In this document: positions 57,317-64,000 of the stretch, piece by piece
Layout: every line of letters begins with the position of its first letter
Position numbering within the stretch: the first letter of the stretch is position 1
Assembly: GCF_016863635.1 (NCBI RefSeq)
Contig: NZ_BOPG01000024.1
Span: forward strand, 248,001-312,000
DNA length: 64,000 nt
Origin: Virgisporangium aurantiacum
Lineage (GTDB): Bacteria; Actinomycetota; Actinomycetes; Mycobacteriales; Micromonosporaceae
Direction of reading: 5' to 3'
Made by a program: the position numbers and the translations under genes
The notes under the pieces: generated by a model
Seen by the model: the letters and a program-made list of their open reading frames with translations, nothing else
Database searches by the model: none
Told to the model about the DNA's origin: nothing

Positions 57317-57345
57317 AGGAGCATCGTGGGGCACCATCGGTGACC

Positions 57346-57840
57346 ATGGAAGAAGGCACTTCCCCGTCCCTCGGTAACTGCTGTGATACCGACCAGGACT
57401 ACGACGTCCGGCAGTGGGACACCCGGGAGGACTGCGAAGTCCGGCAGATCCTCGACCGGATCGCCGACAAGTGGTCGCTGCTCGTGATCGCCCTGCTCGA
57501 CCGGCGCAGCCTGCGCTTCACCGAGCTACGCCGGGCGGTCGACGGGGTCAGTCAGCGGATGCTCGCCCGCACGCTGCGCCAGCTCGAACGCGACGGCCTG
57601 GTGAGCCGGACCGTGCACGCCGCCGTCCCGCCCCGCGTCGACTACGAGCTGACGCCGCTCGGCGCGACCCTGCACACGACGATCCGGGCGCTCGTCGACT
57701 GGACCGAGCAGCACCAGAACGAGATCGCCACCGCGCGGGCGGCCTACGACCGGCGCGAGGTCGCCGACCGCGAGGCCCAGGACCGAGAGACCGCCCGCCG
57801 CGACGCCGTCGCCCGCGAGATCCTCGCCGGCCTGCGCTGA
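57346..57840 (+). CDS. HxlR family transcriptional regulator
   Basis: 164 residues. The HxlR winged helix begins EVRQILDRIADKWSLLVIALL, then RFTELRRAVDGVSQRMLARTLRQLERDGLV and VDYELTPLGATL. A Cys pair near the N-terminus (NCCDTDQ) and DCEVRQ could sense thiol or aldehyde stress, as in some HxlR proteins. A helical tail of 35 residues rich in Arg/Glu follows. Likely repressor of the divergent exporter. Confidence 0.9.
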   Translation: MEEGTSPSLGNCCDTDQDYDVRQWDTREDCEVRQILDRIADKWSLLVIALLDRRSLRFTELRRAVDGVSQRMLARTLRQLERDGLVSRTVHAAVPPRVDYELTPLGATLHTTIRALVDWTEQHQNEIATARAAYDRREVADREAQDRETARRDAVAREILAGLR

Positions 57841-57848
57841 CGGCCCTG

Positions 57849-57890
57849 TCGGGAGAGAAAGTTCGGTTCCGGGCTGACGTTCTCTCCCGA
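57849..57890 (+). terminator. Inverted repeat after hxlR
   Basis: Perfect 11-base arms TCGGGAGAGAA and TTCTCTCCCGA separated by 20 bases, 9 bases after the stop. Long loop and no T-run, so it may be a terminator or a protein site. Confidence 0.45.
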
Positions 57891-57955
57891 AACCGGCGGT
57901 CGGCGCGGGGAAGCGTGTTAATCACAACAAGGTAACGGACCCTTTCGGGCGGGGA

Positions 57956-57994
57956 TGTGACCGGTCACACTGCCATCGAGTGTGACCGGTCACA
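57956..57994. promoter_or_regulatory. Twin LacI-type operators upstream of glycan operon
   Basis: The perfect palindrome TGTGACCGGTCACA occurs at 57956-57969 and 57981-57994, 25 bases apart, just upstream of the signal-peptide start at 58013. Even 14-base symmetry with a central CG step fits a LacI-family repressor; two sites allow cooperative binding. The second copy would lie in the 5' leader or core promoter. Confidence 0.7.
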
Positions 57995-58012
57995 TCGATG
58001 AACGGAGAGGTG

Positions 58013-60175
58013 ATGAGGGTTCGGAACTGCGTCTGCGCGATGGTGGTCACGTCCCTCGTGGCCGGCACCGTGGCGGCCCTCGCGGCGGCACCCGCCACCG
58101 CCGCGCCGTCGCAACTGACGGTGGATCTCGGTGCGAGCACCGGCGCGCCGCGTTACGGGGCGACCGGGTTCCTGTACGGGCTCGGCGACGAGGGGATCCC
58201 GAACGAGACCGTGCTCGCCGCGCTGCGGCCGCAGGTCACGGCCCAGAAGGCACCCGACGGGCTGCAGCACCCGAACGGCGACGCGCTGAAGGTCGCGCCG
58301 ATGTTCAAGCGTGCCGGGGGCCGCGACATCCAGATCTACATGCAGGACGTCTACAAGCAGTGGCCGTACGACAACCTCGGCCTCGCCGATTATCTGTCCA
58401 AAGTGGACGTGATGACGCGGAAGGTGGTCGCCGACCCGAACCGCTCCTCGTACGTCTACGTGCCGTTCAACGAGCCGGACCTCATCTGGTACCAGGGGAA
58501 CCTCAGCGGCTTCCTCGGCGCCTGGCGCACGGTGTACCAGCGGATCCGGTCGATCGACCCCACCGCGCGCATCGCCGGCCCGAACTTCGCCAGTTACCGG
58601 TCGGGCGACCTGCGCTCGTTCCTCACCTATGCCCGCGACAACGCCGTGCTCCCGCACGTGACGACGTGGCACGAGCTCGGCAACGACTTCTTCACCGACT
58701 GGCAGAACCACTACAACGACTACCGGTCCATCGAGGCGAGTCTGGGCATCATCCAGCGGCCGATCAGCATCAACGAGTACGGCCGCTCGTCGGGCGACCT
58801 CGGCGTGCCCGGCAACCTGGTGCAGTACGTCGCCAGGTTCGAGGCGTCCAAAGTGGACGGTTGCCTCGCCTACTGGACCACCGCCGGTGGCCTCAACGAC
58901 CTGGTGACCCGCAACAACCAGGCGACCGGCGGCTGGTGGCTGTACAAGTGGTACGGCGAGCTGACCGGCAACACGGTGGCCGTCACGCCGCCGTCGCCGG
59001 GCGGGTCGCTGCAGGGCGTGGCGGCCCTCGACGCGGCGAAGAAGCAGGCGCGGATCGTCTTCGGCGGCAACAACCCGTCGTCGGGGACGTATGACACGAA
59101 CGTGGTCGTCCGGAACGCCACCGCGCTGGGCGCCACCGTGCACGCGACGGTGTGGGGCGTCGACACGTCGGGGCTGAACCCGTCGGGCGGGCCGTACCTG
59201 GTGCGCGAGGGTGACTTCGCCACCAGCGGCGGGCAGGCGACGATCCCGTTGACCGGGCTCAGGGGCAGCTCGGCGTACCACGTGATCCTCACCCCGAACA
59301 CCGATCTCACCGCCGCCGGCCCGACTACGCGCTACCAGGCCGAGTACGCGCGGATCGACGGCTCGGCCCGCGTCACGTACGGGACGAACACCGGCTACTC
59401 CGGGACCTACTTCGTCGAGGGGTACGGCGCCAGCACCACCGCCAGCACGAAGTTCGTGGTGACCGTGCCGGCCGACGGCTACTACAACCTGGGCCTGCGG
59501 TACTCGGCCGGACCGTACAGCGGCGCACCGGCGGGCCGGTCGGTCCGGATCAGGCTCAACGGCACCGATCTCACCGACCTCGCGCTGCCCGGCACCGCCG
59601 ACTGGAACACCTGGAACACCGTCACCGCCAAGGTGTTCCTGCCCGCCGGCATCAGCCGCGTCGACGTCAACGCCTACGCCGGCGACGACCGCGACGCCGT
59701 GAACCTCGACTACCTCGACGTGGCCGCCACCACGGGCACCGTCACGACGTACCAGGCCGAGGCCGGCGGCAACACGCTCGGCGGCACCGCCGTCGTGGCC
59801 AGCGACGCGGCGGCGTCGGGCGGCCGGTACGTCGGCTGGATCGGCGCGGGTGCGGCGAACACGTTGCGGTTCAACGGGGTGACCGTGCCGGCGGCCGGCC
59901 GCTACCGGATGGTCGTCGGCTACGCCAACGGCGAACTCGGCGACGGTGCCACGAATTACAACAGCAACATCGTGGACCGCTACGCCGACATCAGCGTCAA
60001 CGGCGGCGCGGCACGGCGGAGCTACTTCCGGAACACGCTCGGCTGGTCGAACTACCGCACGACGGTGGTCGACGTCGACCTCGCGGCCGGCGCCAACACG
60101 ATCACGTTCGCCAACGCCGGACCCGGTTTCGCGCCGAACGTCGACCTCGTCCAGATCGCCGCACCCATCAGCTGA
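58013..60175 (+). CDS. Secreted clan GH-A glycoside hydrolase with CBM35/CBM6-type modules
   Basis: 720 residues. Signal peptide to about 35 (ATG 58013 is preferred: GGAG 5 bases upstream). Residues 40-300 look like a GH-A beta/alpha barrel of GH39-like type: acid/base E154 in VPFNEPDLIW and nucleophile E255 in SINEYGRS. A beta-sandwich follows (about 320-425), then two carbohydrate-binding modules beginning YQAEYARIDGSARV and TYQAEAGGNTLGGT (CBM35/6 type). It heads an operon with an alpha-galactosidase and a sugar importer, so the polymer probably carries galactose. Exact GH family and substrate uncertain. Confidence 0.75.
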   Translation: MRVRNCVCAMVVTSLVAGTVAALAAAPATAAPSQLTVDLGASTGAPRYGATGFLYGLGDEGIPNETVLAALRPQVTAQKAPDGLQHPNGDALKVAPMFKRAGGRDIQIYMQDVYKQWPYDNLGLADYLSKVDVMTRKVVADPNRSSYVYVPFNEPDLIWYQGNLSGFLGAWRTVYQRIRSIDPTARIAGPNFASYRSGDLRSFLTYARDNAVLPHVTTWHELGNDFFTDWQNHYNDYRSIEASLGIIQRPISINEYGRSSGDLGVPGNLVQYVARFEASKVDGCLAYWTTAGGLNDLVTRNNQATGGWWLYKWYGELTGNTVAVTPPSPGGSLQGVAALDAAKKQARIVFGGNNPSSGTYDTNVVVRNATALGATVHATVWGVDTSGLNPSGGPYLVREGDFATSGGQATIPLTGLRGSSAYHVILTPNTDLTAAGPTTRYQAEYARIDGSARVTYGTNTGYSGTYFVEGYGASTTASTKFVVTVPADGYYNLGLRYSAGPYSGAPAGRSVRIRLNGTDLTDLALPGTADWNTWNTVTAKVFLPAGISRVDVNAYAGDDRDAVNLDYLDVAATTGTVTTYQAEAGGNTLGGTAVVASDAAASGGRYVGWIGAGAANTLRFNGVTVPAAGRYRMVVGYANGELGDGATNYNSNIVDRYADISVNGGAARRSYFRNTLGWSNYRTTVVDVDLAAGANTITFANAGPGFAPNVDLVQIAAPIS

Positions 60176-60190
60176 GAAACGAGCACAGCA

Positions 60191-62263
60191 TTGGAAACCG
60201 AGGTGGTGTGGGGCCATTCGGCCCTGACCCTGGTGGTCGACGTCGGACCGGACGGACCGGTCGGTGTCCGGTCACTGTCCACAAGGGAGCGTGCCAACGA
60301 GCCGGGACAAACCCAGGCGCTCGTCGAGGTCCTGACCGCGACGGAGGGCCGGGCCCACGTCTCGCACCGGTTCGCGGAGACGGCCGTGGGGCGGCGCCTG
60401 GCCTACACCGGCAGCACCCGCGACCGGACCGGTGCCTGGCACGAGCTGCGGATCCGGTCCTGGGACGAGTGGACGGGCCTCACCGCCGAGACGTCGTTCC
60501 GGTCGGTCGACGGCGTCAGCGCGTTCCAGGCCCGCACCCGGGTCACCAACGAGGGGCCGGAACCGGTGCTGCTGCTGGGAATCACGTCCCTCGCGATGGG
60601 TCTCGGAAGGGTCGACGACCTGGACGTCCTCACGGGCGACAGCGAGTGGCTCGGCGAGAGCCGGTGGACCCGGAATCCCTTGCGGCAGAGCGTCCCCGAC
60701 CTGAACCTCGGCCGGCACGGTCAGGACGGTCGCGGCTGTCTCGCGGTCACCAGCCGCGGCACCTGGTCGACCGGCGCGCACCTGCCGACCGGCGGGCTGA
60801 TCGACCGGACCACCGGACGGGCCGTGCTGTGGCAGATCGAGCACAACGGCCCGTGGCGGTGGGAGGTGGGGGAGCGGCGGGACGGCGTCGCCGGTCTCGC
60901 CCTCCTCGGTCCGACCGACCTCGACCACCAGTGCGCGACACGACTGGCGCCGGGCGCAAGCCTCACGTCCGTCCCCGTGTCTGTCGCTCTTGGGGACAAC
61001 GGCCAGGACAGCGCGATCGCCGCGCTCACCGCGCATCGCCGCGCCCTCGTGCGCCCGCACCGCGACCGGACCGCGTTGCCGGTGGTGTTCAACGACTACA
61101 TGAACACGCTGATGGGCGACCCGACCACGGCGAAGCTGCTGCCGCTAATCGACGCGGCCGCCGACGCCGGCGCGGAGGTCTTCTGCGTCGACGCCGGCTG
61201 GTACGACGACGACGGCACCTGGTGGGACAGCGTGGGCGGGTGGGAGCCGTCGCAGACCCGCTTCCCGCGCGGGATCGAGGAGGTGCTCGCCCGCATCCGC
61301 GGGCACGGCATGGTGCCGGGGCTGTGGCTGGAACCGGAGGTGATCGGGGTGCGCAGCCCGGTTGCCGACAAGCTGCCGCCCGAGGCGTTCTTCCAACGGG
61401 ACGGTGTGCGCGTCGCCGAGCACGGCCGGTACCACCTCGACCTGCGCCATCCGCGGGCGGTCGGGCACCTCGACGACGTCGTCGACCGGCTGGTCGAACA
61501 GCTCGGCGTCGGCTACCTCAAGCTCGACTACAACATCGATCCCGGCGCCGGCACCGACCACGCCGCCGACAGCGTCGGCGCCGGCCTGCTGGACCACAAC
61601 CGGGCGCACCTGGCCTGGCTCGACCGCCTGCTCGACCGGCATCCCCACCTCACCCTGGAGAACTGCGCGTCGGGCGCCATGCGGATGGACTACGCGCTGC
61701 TCGCCCGGCTGCAGCTGCAGTCGACCAGCGACCAGCAGGACTTCCTGCGGTACCCGCCGATCGCCGTCGCCGCGCCGATGTCGGTGCTGCCGGAGCAGGC
61801 GGCCAACTGGGCCTACCCGCAGCCGGACATGTCGCCGGAGGAGATCGCGTACACGATGTGCACCGGCATCCTTGGCCGGCTCTACCTGTCCGGGCACCTC
61901 GACCGGATGTCGCCGGAACAGCGCGATTCGGTCCGGGACGCGGTGCACGTCCACCGGGCGATCCGCGCCGACCTGGCGACCGCGTCACCGTCGTGGCCGC
62001 TCGGCCTGCCCGGCTGGGACGACCCGTGGCTCAGCCTGGCGCTGCGCACCGGGAGTTCCACGTACGTGGCCGTATGGCGGCGCGGCGGTGCCGCCGCCGT
62101 CGCCCTGAGCATGCCGCACCTCCGCGGCCGGGCCGTCCGCGTGGAGGTCCTCTACCCGACGCACCTGCCCGCGTGGACGTACGCGTGGGACCCGGAGGCC
62201 GCGCTCCTCTCCGTCACCTCGACCGGCGAACCACCCGCCGCCCGACTCCTCCGAATCATCTGA
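60191..62263 (+). CDS. GH36 alpha-galactosidase (cytoplasmic)
   Basis: 690 residues from a TTG at 60191 (no better start; weak ribosome site). GH36 pattern: N-terminal beta-sandwich, VFNDYMNTLMGDPT, FCVDAGWYDDDGTWW, the nucleophile D446 in YLKLDYNID and acid/base D514 in QSTSDQQDF, then C-terminal beta domain. It would cleave alpha-galactosides brought in by the ABC transporter encoded downstream. The gene is 16 bases after the GH-A gene and 12 before the binding-protein gene, so one operon. Confidence 0.9.
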   Translation: METEVVWGHSALTLVVDVGPDGPVGVRSLSTRERANEPGQTQALVEVLTATEGRAHVSHRFAETAVGRRLAYTGSTRDRTGAWHELRIRSWDEWTGLTAETSFRSVDGVSAFQARTRVTNEGPEPVLLLGITSLAMGLGRVDDLDVLTGDSEWLGESRWTRNPLRQSVPDLNLGRHGQDGRGCLAVTSRGTWSTGAHLPTGGLIDRTTGRAVLWQIEHNGPWRWEVGERRDGVAGLALLGPTDLDHQCATRLAPGASLTSVPVSVALGDNGQDSAIAALTAHRRALVRPHRDRTALPVVFNDYMNTLMGDPTTAKLLPLIDAAADAGAEVFCVDAGWYDDDGTWWDSVGGWEPSQTRFPRGIEEVLARIRGHGMVPGLWLEPEVIGVRSPVADKLPPEAFFQRDGVRVAEHGRYHLDLRHPRAVGHLDDVVDRLVEQLGVGYLKLDYNIDPGAGTDHAADSVGAGLLDHNRAHLAWLDRLLDRHPHLTLENCASGAMRMDYALLARLQLQSTSDQQDFLRYPPIAVAAPMSVLPEQAANWAYPQPDMSPEEIAYTMCTGILGRLYLSGHLDRMSPEQRDSVRDAVHVHRAIRADLATASPSWPLGLPGWDDPWLSLALRTGSSTYVAVWRRGGAAAVALSMPHLRGRAVRVEVLYPTHLPAWTYAWDPEAALLSVTSTGEPPAARLLRII

Positions 62264-62274
62264 AGGACCCCGCC

Positions 62275-63564
62275 ATGAGAAGAAGGACCATCCTCGCCAC
62301 CGTCGGCGCCCTCGCCCTCGCCGCCTGCAGCGACCCGTCGGCCGAGACCGCCGACCCGGCCACCGACGTCACCTGGCCCGACCCGACCGCGAAACTCGAC
62401 GGCGTCAAGCTCACGATCTGGGCCGCGCAGAACAGCAACAAGGTGCCCGCGAAGGTGGTGGCCGGCTTCACGCGGGCGACCGGCGCGGGCGTCGAGGTGG
62501 TGACGATCCCGGACCCGTACGAGCAGGGCATCCAGACGAAGGTCGCCACCGGCGACAAGCCCGACCTGGCGTTCTGGCAACCGACCGCGTCGATGCTCAC
62601 CGCGATCAACGCGAAGACCCACCTCCAGCCGCTGACCGACGCGCCCTGGCTGCCGCAGACCGCACCGGAGCTGCGCGACATCACCGGGCTGCTCAACGGG
62701 ACCCGGTACGCCGCGCTGGTGACCAGCCCGGCCGTCGAGGGCGTCTACTACAACAAAGAACACGTAACGGCCGTCCCGAAGACCTTCGGCGAGATGGTCG
62801 ACCTCGCGCGGTCGTTGAAGGCCAGGGGCGTGACCCCGTTCTACGAGATGGCCGCCGACCGGTGGGCGACCCAGTGGTGGGTGCAGATCCAGCTGGCCGA
62901 CGCCGCGAAGGGCGGGTTCTGGGAGAAGGTCAACACCGGCAAGGCGAAGTTCACCGACCCCGTGGTGGTCGACGCGATCAAAAAGTACAAGGCACTGATC
63001 GACGAGGGACTGTTCAACACCGACATCAAGACCGCGAAGTTCGAGGACCAGGGTGCGGCCCTGCTCGACGGCAAGGCGGCCATGGTGGTGCAGGTGAACT
63101 CGTTCTTCGGCCAGTTGCAGGCGAAGGCCGACACGGCCACGCTCGACCGGAAGATCGGCTTCTTCCCGATCGCGCCGTCGGGCAACGTCGGCACGTTCAT
63201 CCCCGACCAGTCCAACGCGCTCGTCGCGTTCCGCACCGGCGACGCGAAGCGCGAGGCGGCGGCCCGGCAACTGCTCGCGTACTGGCTCGGCCCGGGCTAC
63301 AAGGACTTCGTCACCGACCGGAACACCGTCTCGCTGCAGACCGGCGTGCCCAACCCGCCCGGCGTCCCGAAGGCGCTGCTCGACGTCCACGCCGCGCTGC
63401 CGACGTCGGTCGGGTCGATGCAGGCGCTCGCCGTCGCGAACCCCGACCTCTACATCAACCTCGCCGACATGATCACCGGGACCATGTCGCCGGACCAGGT
63501 CGCCAAGGCCACCCAGGACCAGTTCGAGCAGCTGGCCAGGGCCGCGGGCGCGCCGGGGTTCTGA
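62275..63564 (+). CDS. Sugar-binding lipoprotein of ABC transporter (SBP family 1)
   Basis: 429 residues with lipobox LAAC (MRRRTILATVGALALAAC). Family 1 pattern: LTIWAAQNSNKVPAKVVAGF, GDKPDLAFWQPTASM, GVYYNKEHV, AAMVVQVNSFFGQ, SNALVAF. The many Trp/Tyr residues fit an oligosaccharide ligand. It overlaps the permease start by one base (TGATG). Substrate by context: alpha-galactosyl oligosaccharides. Confidence 0.92.
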   Translation: MRRRTILATVGALALAACSDPSAETADPATDVTWPDPTAKLDGVKLTIWAAQNSNKVPAKVVAGFTRATGAGVEVVTIPDPYEQGIQTKVATGDKPDLAFWQPTASMLTAINAKTHLQPLTDAPWLPQTAPELRDITGLLNGTRYAALVTSPAVEGVYYNKEHVTAVPKTFGEMVDLARSLKARGVTPFYEMAADRWATQWWVQIQLADAAKGGFWEKVNTGKAKFTDPVVVDAIKKYKALIDEGLFNTDIKTAKFEDQGAALLDGKAAMVVQVNSFFGQLQAKADTATLDRKIGFFPIAPSGNVGTFIPDQSNALVAFRTGDAKREAAARQLLAYWLGPGYKDFVTDRNTVSLQTGVPNPPGVPKALLDVHAALPTSVGSMQALAVANPDLYINLADMITGTMSPDQVAKATQDQFEQLARAAGAPGF

Positions 63565-64000
63565 TGGCGGCACCCGTGCTCGAACGGCGCGCGGCGGCGG
63601 TGTCGAAGGACCCGCCGCGCGCCCCGCGCCGCGCGATCGGGCGGCACACGCACCCGTGGTGGTTCCTGGCCCCGGCGTTCGCGATCCTGTTCGTGTTCTT
63701 CCTCGTGCCGACGGTGTTCAACTTCGTCTACGCGTTCACCGACTGGTCGAGCTTCAAGGCGTCGATCCAGCCGGTCGGGCTGGCGAACGTCGAGTCGCTC
63801 GCCTCCAACGGGACGCTGTTCCGCGCGCTGCGGATCACCGTCGTGTACGCGGCGCTGGTGGCCGTCTTCCAGAATCTCTTCGGGTTCGGCCTGGCCGTGC
63901 TGCTCGAACGCGACACCCGGCTCAACCGGTTCGCGCGGGTGATGTTCCTGGTGCCGGTGCTGATGTCGGCGCTCGCCGTCGGCTACATCTTCCAGGCGCT
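63564..64000 (+). CDS. Carbohydrate ABC transporter permease, MalF type (3' end outside window)
   Basis: The frame starts at ATG 63564 and is open to the window end, 145 codons. A basic cytoplasmic start (LERRAAAVSKDPPRAPRRAIG) is followed by the first membrane helix (HPWWFLAPAFAILFVFFLVP), then a periplasmic stretch and further helices (VVYAALVAVFQNLFGFGLAV), ordered as in MalF-type CUT1 permeases. It follows the binding-protein gene directly. Confidence 0.9.
   Translation, partial: MAAPVLERRAAAVSKDPPRAPRRAIGRHTHPWWFLAPAFAILFVFFLVPTVFNFVYAFTDWSSFKASIQPVGLANVESLASNGTLFRALRITVVYAALVAVFQNLFGFGLAVLLERDTRLNRFARVMFLVPVLMSALAVGYIFQA

Noticed and set aside
57956-57994. CRP-type sites
   Set aside because: CRP sites need TGTGA-N6-TCACA; here the spacing is 4 (TGTGACCGGTCACA), which fits a LacI-type even palindrome better.
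1-64000. Mobile element, prophage, CRISPR, tRNA or rRNA genes
   Set aside because: No transposase, integrase, terminal repeat, array periodicity, or RNA-gene signature was found on reading both strands. The conflict genes are therefore not flanked by visible mobility functions.

Overview
The window is about 72% GC, almost fully coding, with short gaps and many 4-base ATGA/GTGA start-stop overlaps. Single-protein regulators of LacI, SARP/AfsR, STAND-TPR, MarR and LysR type, secreted carbohydrate-active enzymes and an exact CebR-type operator point to a soil filamentous actinomycete chromosome. The family cannot be fixed from this alone. I see no rRNA, tRNA, CRISPR array, transposase or integrase.

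Layout. 1-0.4 kb: end of an MFS transporter. 0.4-10.7 kb: a carbohydrate region on the minus strand, with two secreted proteins (discoidin plus beta-helix; DUF1996) and a six-gene ABC uptake and catabolic operon (binding lipoprotein, two permeases, two xylose-isomerase-like TIM barrels around a Gfo/Idh/MocA dehydrogenase), under a divergent LacI regulator with a nested palindromic operator. 10.8-21.1 kb: the most unusual part, an S41 protease-like protein followed by a three-gene module that I read as a VMAP/MoxR/SAV_2336-type biological-conflict system: trypsin-VMAP-C protein, MoxR AAA ATPase, and an 1815-residue protein carrying vWA, WD40, AAA, EAL and nucleoside-phosphorylase-like modules. 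21.1-29.5 kb: a small secreted protein, a SARP regulator fused to a VOC domain next to its free-standing VOC paralogue, a methyltransferase, an M28 peptidase, another VOC protein, a TIR-STAND-TPR protein and a GH13 enzyme. 29.5-42.5 kb: small housekeeping and metabolic genes, including a SigJ-like sigma factor, cyclase, LysR plus ornithine-cyclodeaminase-like pair, deaminase, metallo-hydrolase, FAD oxidase, and an auxiliary tryptophanyl-tRNA synthetase with a Trp-codon leader peptide facing a MarR/SRPBCC pair. 42.6-54.5 kb: AfsR-like STAND regulator, DapA-like lyase with LysR, a second LacI, SigE-type sigma factor with a membrane protein, CPBP protease with a two-component system, aromatic amino-acid decarboxylase and AraC. 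54.6-64 kb: secreted LPMO with a CebR box, MFS/HxlR pair, then a glycan operon (GH-A enzyme with CBMs, GH36 alpha-galactosidase, sugar ABC transporter, cut by the window end).

Neither ABC sugar transporter in the window has its own ATPase gene in view, as expected if a shared MsiK-type ATPase serves them. Many genes between 21 and 46 kb lack a Shine-Dalgarno sequence but have a TAnnnT -10 box exactly 6-8 bases before the start codon, the pattern of leaderless transcripts.
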